This document shows positions 17,124-27,679 of a stretch of 64,000 bases of DNA, piece by piece. How positions within the stretch are numbered: the first letter of the stretch is position 1; each line of letters starts with the position of its first letter. The notes below the pieces were generated by a model. That model had not been told where the DNA came from. It searched no databases and saw only the letters and a program-made list of their open reading frames with translations. Position numbers and translations under genes: made by a program. Source of the stretch: JAAZHD01 sp012510895 (GTDB taxonomy: Bacteria > Bacillota > Clostridia > Caldicoprobacterales > DTU083); contig JBMNJC010000008.1 in NCBI GenBank assembly GCA_050951465.1, forward strand, positions 8,248 through 72,247, read 5' to 3'.

Positions 17124-17861
17124 GTGCAGATAAGATTAGTTAGTTATAACATCCAGCATGCCCGTGATCATATTCGTTCGATCAAAGAAGACAAAGATAT
17201 TATAGATTTCGATTTGACAGCAAAAGCAATAAAATCCCAAAATCCGGATATTGTAGTAATGAATGAAGTAAGAAATGAAGGGAATCATCCAACCTATAAA
17301 GATCAAACAAAAATAATTGCCGAAAAAACCGGATTCAATTATTACAAATTTGGAGAGGCTATAAGATTTGAACCTGGACTGCCTTATGGCAATGCAATAT
17401 TATCTAAATACCCTATTACAGAATTTGAAATAATAAAAATACCAGATCCTGAAGTAAAAGATGAAGACATATACTATGAAACCAGATGTGTTATAAAAGC
17501 TGTAGTTAACATCCAAGGCAAAAAAATAACAGTGTTTGGTTCTCATTTCGGCCTGGCACAAAGCGAACAAAGAAATGCAGTTGAAACCGTCATAAAGCTG
17601 CTGGGTCAGTGCGATATGCCCCATGTTCTGATGGGAGACTTTAATATGGATCCCGATGATGAAAAATTAAAGCCCATATATGACAGGCTGACAGATACTG
17701 CAAAATACTTTGATAAGCCCAAGCTGAGCTTCCCCTCTAACAATCCGGAGCATAAAATTGACTACATATTTGTTTCAGATGAATTTAAGGTGATATTTGC
17801 CGACATACCTGATATTGTGGTGTCAGACCATAGAATGGTTGTCTGTGATGTAGAAATCTGA
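17124..17861 (+). CDS. endonuclease/exonuclease/phosphatase family protein
   Basis: 245 residues beginning at GTG after GAGGGGG. The fold signatures are SYNIQHARD (N-terminal strand), VVMNEVRNEG with the metal-binding Glu, SHFGLAQSEQR, MGDFNMDPDD, and KIDYIFVSDEF with SDHRMVV at the end. It is metal-dependent and could cleave nucleic acid, inositol phosphates or lipids; without signal peptide it is cytosolic. It converges on the EAL gene and overlaps its 3' end by 39 bases. Confidence 0.88.
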   Translation: MQIRLVSYNIQHARDHIRSIKEDKDIIDFDLTAKAIKSQNPDIVVMNEVRNEGNHPTYKDQTKIIAEKTGFNYYKFGEAIRFEPGLPYGNAILSKYPITEFEIIKIPDPEVKDEDIYYETRCVIKAVVNIQGKKITVFGSHFGLAQSEQRNAVETVIKLLGQCDMPHVLMGDFNMDPDDEKLKPIYDRLTDTAKYFDKPKLSFPSNNPEHKIDYIFVSDEFKVIFADIPDIVVSDHRMVVCDVEI

Positions 17862-18927
17862 CATGAAATTTATTGCTTTGGCTTCATCCAGAGGCCTGCT
17901 GATTAAATACCCTTGAAAAATATCACAGCCATATTTTTCGAGGTATTTTTTTTGTTCTTCTGTCTCCACCCCTTCGGCAATAACGGTTAAATTAAACTTA
18001 TGAGACATTGAAATAATGTCAGCGGTTATTAGGGTATCTTCATTGCTGCTGGTGATATTATCTATAAAATGCTTGTCGATTTTTACATAATCTATATTTA
18101 AATCACGGAGCCTGGATAATGAAGAGAATCCGGTTCCAAAATCATCCAGTGCTATCAGTATTCCATGTTCTTTGATTATTCTTAATCTTTCATTAACTAA
18201 ATCAAAGTTTTCCATTATTACCGATTCTGTAATTTCTAGTACCAGGGTTCCCTTGTCTATTTTATTAAGTTTGATAATTTTAATTAAATCTCTTACAAAC
18301 TCTTCTCTTAACAGTTGTATAACAGAAATATTAACTGAAACCTTGATTCTTTTATGCTGAGAGCTCAGCCTGTCATTAGCTCTTTTCAGAAATCTGCAGG
18401 CTTCAGACAGTATATGTTTCCCCAAATCATAGATTAAAAACATATTTTCAGCAATATTGATAAATTCTGCCGGTGAAATGCTTCCCATGCCATCTATGTT
18501 TAACCTTGCCAATGCTTCAAACCCCATCAGGCTGTTATCCTTTAGACTCATTTTCGGCTGATACTGCAAATACAATGAACTATTATCCCTCTTGTTGATT
18601 GCCGCTCTTAAAGCCTTCTCTATTCTATCCTGACGATAAACAGACATTTCCATAATGTCTTCATAGAAACATATCTGTTCGCTATAGTTTTTATTTATGT
18701 AGTCCAGGGCAAGTGTAGCATCTTGCAACAATCTGTCTGCAGATAAACAACTTTCCTTTATTTCAGCGATGCTGATTTGAATATCAATATACTGCTCAGC
18801 AATGCTTTGTTCATTATCGCTTACTGACAAAGGTCTGTCAAAAATTTTTACAATTCCTCTGGCCAGTTCAGCCAATTCCTCTTTGCGGCGATAATCTGCA
18901 ACAAAGATAACAAAACGATCAGCGATT
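17823..18927 (-). pseudogene. GGDEF-EAL c-di-GMP phosphodiesterase, 5' end removed by an IS
   Basis: The EAL domain is complete: LQYQPKMSLKD, MGFEALARL, KVSVNISVIQLL, ITESVIME and DDFGTGFSSL. In front of it is the second half of a degenerate GGDEF domain (IADRFVIFVADYRRKEELAELARGI). The open frame that runs on to 19028 uses about 34 codons of the adjacent IS256-type element; native sequence stops at its inverted repeat (18928). The missing N-terminal part is not found on the other side of the element. The architecture matches the REC-GGDEF-EAL gene at 56.9-58.6 kb. The hydrolase domain might still be made from a fused start. Confidence 0.85.
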
Positions 18928-19026
18928 AAGTCCGTATAATTGTGTAAAAGGATAGTGAGCCACAGACTCGTTTCCTCGGTTATAATATAGGTGTGAACAA
19001 ATACAAAACCGAGGAGGAAAGAACCC

Positions 19027-20235
19027 ATGGCTCAGTTCAATATTACACTAACCGAAGAAGAATTGCACGGACTTTTTCTAAACAATAATCGTGACAAAGC
19101 AATTGAAAAGCTCCTTGAAAAAATATTTAATGAAGTTCTAAAGTGCCAATCCGCTGAACAACTTTGTGCCGAGCCCTACGAGAGGACCGATAAGCGTAAA
19201 GGCCAGCGCAATGGCTATTATGATCGGGAGCTTGTTACCCGAGTGGGAACGCTGAACTTGCGCATCCCCCGCCACCGGTATGGGGAGTTTAGCACCGAAC
19301 TTTTTGAGCGTTACCAGCGCAGCGAACAGGCTTTGTTACTTGCAATGATGGAGATGGTGGTTAACGGCGTTTCAACCCGTAAGATAGAAAATATTACAGA
19401 GGAACTCTGTGGCAAGAAGTTTTCAAAGTCCACTGTATCTGCCCTTTGTAAGAGGCTCGACCCCGTAGTCTATGCCTTTAAGACAAGGCCGTTAGAGAGC
19501 CATTACCCCTTCCTCATAGTAGATGCTCTATATTTAAAGGTTCGGGAAGATGGCCGTGTGAAGTCTAAGGGGCTCCTTATTGCTGTGGGTATCAATGAAC
19601 AAGGTTACCGTGAAATTATAGGTTTTCAGGTGTCTAACACAGAAAGCGAAAGCAGTTGGGGAGAATTCTTTTTATCCCTCAAAGAAAGGGGACTAAAAGA
19701 TGTCCACCTGATTACCTCTGATAACCACAAGGGCCTTGTTAACGCTGTCAGAAGGCATTTTCAAGGTGCAACCTGGCAGAGATGCCAAACCCATTTTTCA
19801 AGGAACATGCTGGATAATGCTCCCAAAGCGCTGCAATCAGAAATCAAAGAAGACCTTCGGAAGCTATATGAAGCCGTTGATCTGGATAGTGCTAGGAAAG
19901 TGAAAGACCAGATCATAGATAAATATGAAACAAAGGCACCAAAGGCTGCTACCCTGTTAGACGAAACCTTTGATGATATTACTGCGGTCCTGGCGATTCC
20001 ATTAAAGTATCGAAAGCGACTACGCACCACCAATGGTGTAGAGCGGCTTAACCAGGAAGTAAGGCGCCGGGAGCGTGTTATACGTATATTTCCCAATGAA
20101 GCGTCAGTAATACGGTTAATGGGCGCCCTGCTGATGGAGCAGGATGAAAAATGGCAAACGGGGCGCAAATACTTTGACATGGACCTGTATTATCAAGCTA
20201 TGAAAAAAGGTCCGAAAGATACAGCTGCCGCTTAA
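19027..20235 (+). CDS. IS256-family (Mutator-like) transposase
   Basis: 402 residues, intact. The DDE residues are in LIVDALYLKVR, LITSDNHKGLV and RTTNGVERLNQEVRRRERVIRIF; the C-terminal NxVERLNxxxRRR motif and RRHFQGATWQRCQTHFSRN are diagnostic of IS256 transposases. The ATG follows GAGGAGGAAAG within the element. It moves the element by a copy-out mechanism. GC content is higher than that of its neighbours, as expected for a recent arrival. Confidence 0.95.
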   Translation: MAQFNITLTEEELHGLFLNNNRDKAIEKLLEKIFNEVLKCQSAEQLCAEPYERTDKRKGQRNGYYDRELVTRVGTLNLRIPRHRYGEFSTELFERYQRSEQALLLAMMEMVVNGVSTRKIENITEELCGKKFSKSTVSALCKRLDPVVYAFKTRPLESHYPFLIVDALYLKVREDGRVKSKGLLIAVGINEQGYREIIGFQVSNTESESSWGEFFLSLKERGLKDVHLITSDNHKGLVNAVRRHFQGATWQRCQTHFSRNMLDNAPKALQSEIKEDLRKLYEAVDLDSARKVKDQIIDKYETKAPKAATLLDETFDDITAVLAIPLKYRKRLRTTNGVERLNQEVRRRERVIRIFPNEASVIRLMGALLMEQDEKWQTGRKYFDMDLYYQAMKKGPKDTAAA

Positions 20236-20250
20236 TGACGCATTTATTCC

Positions 20251-20486
20251 ACGGTCCGGGTTGACAGTGAGCCTCTGGCCGCATGGCTTCCGGCACCACG
20301 GGCAGGCCCCCTGTTACGTCTACTTATCATAGGTTTTATGGGCGACTTATGCTACCGGGTGCCCTTATTAAGATTGCCTTATGTTTGGGAGCTGCCAGGC
20401 CATTTAGCCTACCATGCGGCCCTCTCACCGGATCAACCCGGCTTTCGCGGCATAAACGCTTATATTAAGCCTAGACCGTAGGCTTA
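20251..20486 (+). ncRNA. highly structured RNA-like region in the IS256 tail (putative)
   Basis: Nested perfect helices are visible: CCGGGTTGA (20256-20264) with TCAACCCGG (20433-20441); GTGAG (20267-20271) with CTCAC (20424-20428); GGCCGCATGG (20277-20286) with CCATGCGGCC (20412-20421); GGCACC (20292-20297) with GGTGCC (20358-20363). Smaller hairpins (AGGC/GCCT at 20397-20410) lie inside. A terminal hairpin TAAGCCTA-GACCG-TAGGCTTA (20466-20486) has a loop whose ACCG can pair with CGGT at 20252-20255, a possible pseudoknot. There is no convincing coding frame. I do not recognise an RNA family; a structural role of the element's DNA end is the alternative. Confidence 0.5.
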
Positions 20487-20551
20487 CAAAAATGTTGCCG
20501 AGGAAATTACACATAAATATGGACTTGACTAGGCAAAAAATTAATATAACA

Positions 20552-20600
20552 ACAATAAAGCCGCAAGCATGTCATTAAAAAATGACTGCTTCGGCTTTTT
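20552..20600 (-). terminator. intrinsic terminator of the cPGS-like gene
   Basis: Minus-strand stem AGCCG-AAGCA-GTCATT pairs with AATGAC-TGCTT-CGGCT across a short loop and is followed by TTTATTG. Confidence 0.65.
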
Positions 20601-20627
20601 TACCGTTTTAGATAGTCTACAAAAGAA

Positions 20628-21970
20628 TTATTTTACCAACCCGTGTTCTTTAATAAAACTCTCTAATACATCATTTAGATTGGGAGTAGTTACCTCAGCA
20701 AGCTCATAATATACACGGGTAAATGGTTTATTGATATTGATAACCCTGCTTAAATCAATAGGCGTACCTATTATAACTGCATCACATTCCGTATTATTGA
20801 TTGTTGCCTCAAGATCCTTTAACTGCTGTTCACCATAACCCATAGCAGGCAGTAGGTTTCCTATTTTGGGATAAATCCTGAAGGTATCTGAAATCTTTCC
20901 AACTAAATAGGGACGGGGATCCACCAGAGACATTGCTCCAAATCTTTCTGCAGCAATGGTTCCAGCCCCCAGATTCATCTCTCCATGGGTCAGTGTCGGA
21001 CCGTCTTCCACCACAAGCACTCTCTTACCTTTAATGATTTCAGGGTTGTCAACAGTTATTCTCGATTCTGCTTTAATTATTGTGGCATAGGGGTTAACTT
21101 TTTTTATGTTTTTTTCCACTTCAGCAATTCCATCCGAATGAGCGCTGTCAACCTTGTTGATAACTGCCACATCCGCCATTCTGAGACTGACTTCTCCAGG
21201 ATAGTACTTCAGCTCATGACCAGGGCGGTGAGGATCTGCTACAGTAATTGACAGATCTGCCTTATAAAAAGAAAAATCGTTGTTCCCGCCATCCCAAAGG
21301 ATAACATCACACCCATCCGGATCGTTCTCTACCATGCGTAATATATCCTCGTAATCAACTCCGGCATAAATAATATTGCCGCGGTTAATATGGGGCTCGT
21401 ACTCTTCCATTTCTTCAACAGTACATTTATGTTTTATAAGATCGTCCAGTGTGGCAAATCGTTGAACCCTCTGTGAATTAAGATCGCCGTATGGCATTGG
21501 ATGTCGTACAGCTACCACCTTTAGTCCTCTTTCCATAAGCAGTTCAATAACTTTTCTTGAGGTCTGACTTTTGCCTGCCCCAGTACGAACAGCACATACC
21601 GAGATTACCGGTTTGGTACTTTTTAAAGATGTGCTGTTTGGTCCAAGAAGTACAAAATCTGCACCGGCAGCATTGACTATGGCAGACACAGCCATTACTG
21701 TTTCATAGCTGACATCACTATATGCGAAAACGCATTGATCTACTTCCAGGTCTTTTATCAGCTGCGGCAGCTTGTCCTGTGAGTAGATCGGAATTCCATG
21801 GGGATACAGTTCTCCGGCCAAATCTGCAGGATATCTTCTGTCGTCAATATCAGGAATTTGTGCAGCAGTAAATGCCACTACATTATACAGCTCATTATTA
21901 CGATAGTATGTATTAAAGTTATGAAAATCTCTTCCGGCTGCTCCGATTATAATATATTTTTTCTTTCCAT
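20628..21970 (-). CDS. cyclic 2,3-diphosphoglycerate synthetase-like GTPase (frameshift near N-terminus)
   Basis: The main frame (about 416 residues) holds a P-loop region VCAVRTGAGKSQTSRKVIELL, WDGGNNDFSFYKADLSITVADPHRPGHE and VAVINKVDSA, the pattern of the cPGS-like GTPase family. The N-terminal IIIGAAGRDFHNFNTYYRNN, also typical of the family, precedes it in one continuous frame but is joined to the ATG at 21968-21970 (SD GGAGGAGA) only if one A is added to a run of six near 21960. The protein would have about 446 residues. Archaeal relatives make cyclic 2,3-diphosphoglycerate; the bacterial function is unknown. Confidence 0.8.
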
Positions 21971-22017
21971 TCTATTTCTCTCCTCCGGCTATGAAATCTA
22001 TTTTTTATTTTAGATAA

Positions 22018-22861
22018 TGTCTACACGAGATTAAACCAAAATACTCGCCCAGATAGCAATACACCGAATATGGACAGCGGCCAGGAAAGATGCGGTATTT
22101 TTTGCATAGCGAGTAGCAATTCCCCGCCAGCGTTTCAGCATCAGAAAAGCGTTTTCAACGAGATGGCGCAGCTTATAAAGGTATTCGTCGTATTCGCGTT
22201 GTTTTTTACGGTTCTTTTTGGGCGGAATGACTACTTCCATGTCAGCTTCTTTTGCAAACTCAATAACTTTATCCGTATCGTAACCGCGATCAGCAAGCAA
22301 GGCTTGCGCATCAATGCCTTCGATCAATTGCTCAGCTTTTGTGCAATCCGCAACGGTACCTGCTGTAACAAACATTCTGACCGGCATACCATTCGCATCC
22401 ACGGCCAGATGTATCTTGGAGTTTGAGCCCCCTTTTGTCTTGCCCATGTCCTGATTGCCGCCAGCAGCACCCGCTGCGTGCGGATGCACCTTGATATGGC
22501 TTGCATCTATTATGAGCCATTCATAATCAGGATCATCAATAAGTATTTCAAGCAACCTTTCCCAAATCCCCTTGTCACGCCAACGGCGGAAAGCGCTGAT
22601 GAACGGTTCCCCATTTACCATAGTCGGAGGGGTAAATCGCGCCATGGCGCTCCCCGTGCGGAGAACCCAGAAAACAGCGTTTATGAAGCGGGCGGTTATC
22701 TTCTGCGATTCCCACCCCATTGACCCCTTTGTCCAGGCAAATGCGGCTTTAACAATGCCCAAACCCTTATCTGATATATCATGCCGATGGTATGCCGCTT
22801 GCTCCATAGAGAAAACCTCCTATGCGTTTTCTCTATTATATTCATAATTCTCGTGTAGACA
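22018..22861 (-). mobile_element. IS5-family insertion sequence
   Basis: Perfect 13-base terminal inverted repeats TGTCTACACGAGA (22018-22030) and TCTCGTGTAGACA (22849-22861) enclose a single transposase reading frame. It lies between the cPGS-like gene and the broken thpR gene. No clear target duplication was identified. Confidence 0.85.
22031..22807 (-). pseudogene. IS5-family transposase (N-terminal third out of frame)
   Basis: 258 codons are open, and the C-terminal part is a good IS5/IS427-group DDE transposase (LIIDASHIKVHPHAAGAAGG, ADRGYDTDKVI, VENAFLMLKRWRGIATRYAK). In the N-terminal part the expected sequence is spread over other frames: PHLPGQRGQWGGNRR, GAPWRDLP and DYGKWGTVHQRF each occur out of frame, with the called frame giving meaningless residues instead. 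Several indels that cancel out must have occurred, so the product is probably inactive or the sequence is faulty here. Confidence 0.8.
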
Positions 22862-22973
22862 CTAATCTAATACAAATCCCAAATATGTAAATATACATTT
22901 TTTAATAAAGTTGACACGAGTACCTTGTGTCAAATCATGAAATATTATAATATCTTTTGTTGAATAAATGAGC

Positions 22974-23488
22974 TCATGGCATTAATTTTCCATTGGATAT
23001 TTTACTTTTCATCAAATCTATGGAATTGACCTTGATAATAATATCACTTATTGTTTTCATCAACTCATTCTCATTTAGCATATCTTCCAAACAAACCCTT
23101 CTCCCAATTGTGACATGCGGCTTGTATTCCCTATTTTTCCAATTCATAGCCTTTTGCCAGCAACAAATTGTGAAGCCTGCTTTGCAAATCCATTAGAGCT
23201 TTATTATCTTTTACTCCCAACCAATAAATATTACCTTCTTTACGCCTGAAATACCCCAAACCGGTAAGTGAAAGTTTAAAAGGAGATGAATTAATAATAT
23301 CCATTACTGACTTTATATCATCCAATCTTTCCTTCGGTACTTCTCCCAGGAATTCCAAAGTCAGATGCATATGCTCCTTTTTCACAAACCCTTCCCCCTG
23401 GACAGCATATCCTTTTATCTTACTCTATAATTTCATTTATCTTGCTCTTTATTTCTTCCTCGAAATTTATAGCTATAAACAATCTCAT
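22974..23488 (-). pseudogene. thpR: RNA 2',3'-cyclic phosphodiesterase / 2'-5' RNA ligase, two frameshifts
   Basis: Three frames must be joined. The first, from ATG 23488, reads MRLFIAINFEEEIKSKINEI. The second has the first HxT motif in HMHLTLEFLGE, and the third has the second HxT motif in YKPHVTIGRR. The first break is near 23425, the second is one extra A in a run of five near 23133. The joined protein of about 171 residues has the normal family length. The catalytic His residues thus lie in different frames, so no active enzyme can be made as written. Confidence 0.75.
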
Positions 23489-23559
23489 TATATTAACCTC
23501 TTATACCATATATTTCAAAATCAAATAATTATGTATTGAAGCAGTCTTACTGCTTTTTA

Positions 23560-24195
23560 TCAACGGATAAAGTTTGTTGCTACCCCTGGGTTCACGTACA
23601 GGATATTGAATCCCGGCTTCCTTTCCTGCCTGGATACATTTTAACAGCCAAGCCATATTCCTGCCTAAGGTCCCTGCATGTCTGCATGCCCTCAAGATCC
23701 TGCCTGACTTCTTCCGGAGTATTACCATGTACCATATTCCAGTATTGAGAGGAAACAACAATCATGCCGCAGCCGGTTAAGTATTTATTCAACTGAATCC
23801 AAAGCAGCAGATGCCCCGCCGCGCCTTGCACTGACAACGACAGCTCCCGGTTTATTAAAAAACATGTCTCTGGCTGAATAAAAGACCCGATCCAAAAGTG
23901 ATTTAATATTGCCTGATGGACCTCCATAATGCACAGGAGAACCAAAAACAAACCCATCTGCCTTTTCTGCTTTTTCCAATACTGCATTTACAGGGTCATC
24001 ATCAAAAATACACCTGTTTATAACACTACATCCTCTACATGCAGTACATCCTCGAATCGGTTCTTTCCCTGTTTGAAAAAATTCTGTTTCAATACCATCT
24101 TCTTCCAAAACCTTAATAATTTCATTCAACGCAGTATATGTACATCCTTGAGGTCTGGAACTGCCGTTGATTAATAGAACTTTCAACAAAATCAC
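23560..24195 (-). pseudogene. flavodoxin-fold NAD(P)H-dependent FMN reductase / iron-sulfur flavoprotein-like, frameshifted
   Basis: The first 134 residues are clean: VLLINGSSRPQGCTYTALNEI (FMN phosphate loop), a Cys-rich GCTACRGCSVINRCIFDDD segment and FGSPVHYGGPSGNIKSLLDR. After SARRGGASAALDSVE the frame changes to NKYLTGCGMIVVSSQYWNMVHG, and again to LGRNMAWLLKCIQAG. A further shift would give the usual family ending TNFIR at 23560. Three breaks make it non-functional as written. The four cysteines suggest a possible Fe-S site. Confidence 0.75.
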
Positions 24196-24252
24196 CCCTT
24201 AAATTTCTTCTCTGTCTGCATAATAATTGTTCAATATACAACAGCTAAAGCA

Positions 24253-25914
24253 CTAGAGCTGTATATAATTACCTTCCATGGTAATCCATTCACCGTCTGC
24301 ATATGCTGAAGTATAGGTTTCACTAAGGTATTTTAACAGAGTATGGTTGCGAAATACCTTGCACCTGACCTGATTATGAGACCAGTTCGGAGAATCAAAT
24401 AACAGGATTAATGCCTCTCCGTCCGCTGTTTTTTTATTATACCCCGCTGCCACAAGCTCTTTCATGGTTCCAAAAAACACATTGAAGCCTTTAGAAATAC
24501 ACCATTGATCAATCTTACTTTTCAAATATGTTGTGTCAGACAAACCAAGATTTGATAACTCAACGCCAATGAATTTAACGCTTTTTAACGGTTTTGTCCG
24601 GTTCAATGATGCTTTGAATATCTCAAAATATGCGTCAGCCTTATCTTGCTCATTAAGAGAATTTGCGGCAACGGGATGTCCCTCATGATTAAAGGTCACA
24701 CCAAATTGAGCGGAATATACATTCAACTTCCTTATGATTCTCTTTGCTTCCTTTCCGGAAACAATCGTTGGTGTGATAATTGTTTGTCTTAACCGTAGAA
24801 GAAATAGTACAGGGGATAAACTTTACATTATCATCTGTCTGCAGGATGCCATCCACGAATGTAAATGTTTGCTGAAATATTCCCGTATCCTTATCCTTAG
24901 GATTCTTGCTTCCCCCATAGCAAAAGTTACCAAGAGAATAAACTATATACTTGCCTTTGTATTTATTGATGCCTGAAAGTACATGAAAGTGATTTCCTAT
25001 TATCAAATCATATCCCCAATCGATACATTTTCTTGCTTAGCTCAATATTGGTATTCATCCACAGCAGATGTTTTTTGCGCCTGCAGTATTTCCCCAGTGG
25101 ATACAGGCAATTATCAAATTTGCGCCTTGCTGTTTAAGGGGATTTTATTCCCTCTTCCAGCCATACTTCTACCAACTTTCCGTCATACAACTCGTTTACC
25201 GATACTAATCCTATTTTTATCCCCTTTGTCTCGTAAATCCCATAAATGTTATCCACTTGCATAAACAATACCAGATTTCTCCAACAGGGAAAGCGTCTCC
25301 TCGTAACCGGACTGACCATAATCATAGGAATGATTATTAGAGAACGAGACTGCTTCAATGGAGCCGGCTGTAAGAATATCTATATATTCTGGTTTGCCTT
25401 TGTGATTATATAACTTGTTTTGTTTGTCTCTGGATTTAGTCAAAGGACCTTCAAGATTAACAATTGTAAAATCATCACTTGACAAAATGTCGTAAACATT
25501 CCTAAAAAAAATATGATTTCCCTTTTTTATCATAAAACTCATCAAAGGAATTCTTATATGACATGGTTTCATTGATACGCAATTGTGCAGTTCGCCTGTT
25601 GCTGATATTGTAATGCTTACTGCTTTCTTCTCCTTGGTTGGGTTTGTTTGCTTAGCTTGGACAATTGCACTGTCATTATGTTTTGATATATCATCGCTAT
25701 CAGTAGAAACGTTAATGTGACCAAGTTCATTGGTTTTGCTGTCTGGATCAGGCACTGTAATTACTTCATCAAAGTTTGATGACGGCATATCCAAATCATT
25801 GCTCAAAGCGCAGCCCGAAAAGTTAGCAGAAAGCATTACAATTGCCAAACATATAAGCATTTTATTAGCTCTTTTACTCAGTACTTTGGCATGTATTAAT
25901 AAAGAACCAGTCAT
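24253..25914 (-). pseudogene. CapA-family lipoprotein, multiply frameshifted
   Basis: The N-terminus is a signal peptide with lipobox (ANFSGCAL), a Ser/Asp-rich linker and the CapA start ISATGELH. FTIVNLEGPLTKS, FSNNHSYDYGQSGYEETL, LIIGNHFHVLSGINKYKGKYIVYSLGNFCYGG are the metal-site motifs, spread over three frames. The stretch between ISATG and FMIKKGNHIFF is also scrambled, implying two cancelling indels. The C-terminal 150 residues (KGFNVFFGTMKELVAAGYN) are a domain I do not recognise. Unlike the intact cytosolic CapA at 11-12 kb this one would have been on the cell surface. Confidence 0.75.
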
Positions 25915-25953
25915 TCCAGCTATTCCCCCTAATCAACATGAACAAGCAGCTGT

Positions 25954-26742
25954 TTATTTTATTCGCTGCCTAGACTTTCTCATTATAAAGCTCATGTGCC
26001 TTCCGCGTGTTTGAATCCTCACGGTAAGAAAAAACACTGCGGGTTTTTAAAGGTGCATGCCGGATCCACATATATCTGTTCCGGAGGAATCCCGGCCAAC
26101 TCGCATTGTTTTTTTCACAGTAAGCTTATTATCAATATGATATTTATCGGGTTATACAGTTATATACAATATATGGTTCAGCATAACCCAATGCAATAAA
26201 TTGTTTATATACATCTCCGTCTACTTCAAATTTTTCCTGACTCAATGCTTTTTCCGATAAAAACCTGAAAATCTACGGGATTGCATGTTTTTTCAAAAAT
26301 CAGGTGTTTGAATACCTTTAAAGAAATCTCATTTACAGTACCCCTCCATCCGGAGTGAATAACACCGATCAGCCCGCATGCCTTATTAAAGGAAAATAAC
26401 CGGTACACACAATCGGCAGTAAAACATCCTAAAAGAATATTAGGTTCAAAAGTAAAGATCGCATCAGTATCAGGGACAGGACGAGTTCTGCTCTAATGCA
26501 CCCCTTCCCCTGTCCGTATATGAAACTTCAACAAAATTATCACTATGAGTCTGGTCGGAACAGGTTAAACTTCCTAAATTCACAGCCTAAAAAAGAAGCA
26601 AACTTTATCCTGTTTTTTATGACAATCAATTTGCTGAACTGCATGTATGAAGAGCCATGTTGCCGCTTTCCGGTTCCTCATCATCTCGTAAAGTCATACC
26701 CGCAACAATTTCTTCTTCATTTATGTATAATTCTATGTTCAT
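25954..26742 (-). pseudogene. pgeF: YfiH/PgeF (LACC1-like) purine nucleoside phosphorylase family protein, multiply frameshifted
   Basis: Reassembled from several frames: NMALHTCSSAN near the start, CSDQTHSDNFVEV (a Cu/Zn-site region), LGCFTADC then GVIHSGWRGTVNEISLKVF, the family signature with the HxGWRGT motif, and SYREDSNT with TGRHMSFI at the C-terminus. At least four indels interrupt it. Working members phosphorolyse purine nucleosides and salvage misformed peptidoglycan precursors. The signature makes the family call firm even though the gene is broken. Confidence 0.75.
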
Positions 26743-26782
26743 GGTATCCTCATTCCTGATGTAGTCATATTTTTATATTTGA

Positions 26783-27552
26783 TTATTTCCAAGGACTGTT
26801 GCTTGACCTGCGTACATTGATTTCGTCAATAACAGCGTTGCCCCTGTAATTAAGCAAAAAGATTACTATATCGGCAATATCTCCGGGAGTGGGCATTTCA
26901 GCTGCAGCAAGATCCGGGCGTGTAACGGTCACCATATCTGTTGCCACCCCTCCGGGTGCTACAATATGAACCCGGATACCATCATGGGTACACTTCCTGA
27001 GCGAGCACCTTGGTCATACCCATCAGCGCATGTTTGGATGCCGTATAAGCAACCTGATTTAACATACCCCTTATATCCTACTACTGATGATATATTTATA
27101 ATAGTAGCGTGGTCAGATTTTTTTTTCAGGGTATGGAACGGCTTCCCGGCAAAGCAAAAACGGCGCTCTGGCATTCACCGCCATATGTCTGTCCCAAGCT
27201 TCGACACTTTGTATCTTCAAAGGAAGCCGGAGCAGCAATTCCGGCATTGTTGATTAAAATGTCAAGCTTACCGAAGTATTCAACGACATCTTGAATTATC
27301 ATAGCCGGTACCCTTACATCAGCAAGATCTCCGGGGCAGGCAAATACATTTACACCATATGCTGATAGTTCCTTTGCTGCTTTATTCAGGTACTCCTTGG
27401 AACTGCCGCCTATGGCAATATTTACACCATTTCTCTGCCAGCCGAGCTGCTATGGCATATCCTATACCCCGGCTGGCACCAGTTATTAAAGCAACTTTCC
27501 CTTTAATGTCACCTTTTGCAGTGCTTTTCAATTGGTCATTCAGATAATTCAT
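26783..27552 (-). pseudogene. short-chain dehydrogenase/reductase (FabG-like), multiply frameshifted
   Basis: The start is ATG 27552 behind GGAGG. GKVALITGASRGIGYAIAARLAE is the NAD(P)-binding glycine motif; in other frames follow NIAIGGSSKEYLNKAAKEL, FGKLDILINNAGIAAPASFED (the NNAG motif), a region around the active-site Tyr, and HIVAPGGVATDMVT near the end. At least three frame changes occur. The reaction is reduction or oxidation of an unknown carbonyl or alcohol. Confidence 0.75.
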
Positions 27553-27679
27553 GTCAATCCTCCAAAACACTGATACTTATGATTTCTTAGCTGCACTAAT
27601 GATTATGAAAAATGGAAGCAATACCAGAAATACTATAAACCAAATCATTCTTTATGCCTCCTGAGTTAAAATTGTCTGC

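Larger units (their letters stand above)
18928..20526 (+). mobile_element. IS256-family insertion sequence
   Basis: The ends are a 20-base imperfect inverted repeat: AAGTCCGTATAATTGTGTAA (18928-18947) against the complement of 20507-20526, 16 of 20 matching. Between them are one Mutator-type transposase gene and a 290-base tail that is more GC-rich than its surroundings and strongly self-complementary. No flanking target duplication is visible (GATCAGCGATT on the left, GACTAGGC on the right), which suggests a deletion or recombination next to the element. Confidence 0.8.

Noticed and set aside
22911..22950. Promoter or operator at TTGACACGAGTACCTTGTGTCAA
   Set aside because: The dyad is real, but spacing to TATAAT is wrong for its TTGACA and no gene is driven in that direction; left unassigned.
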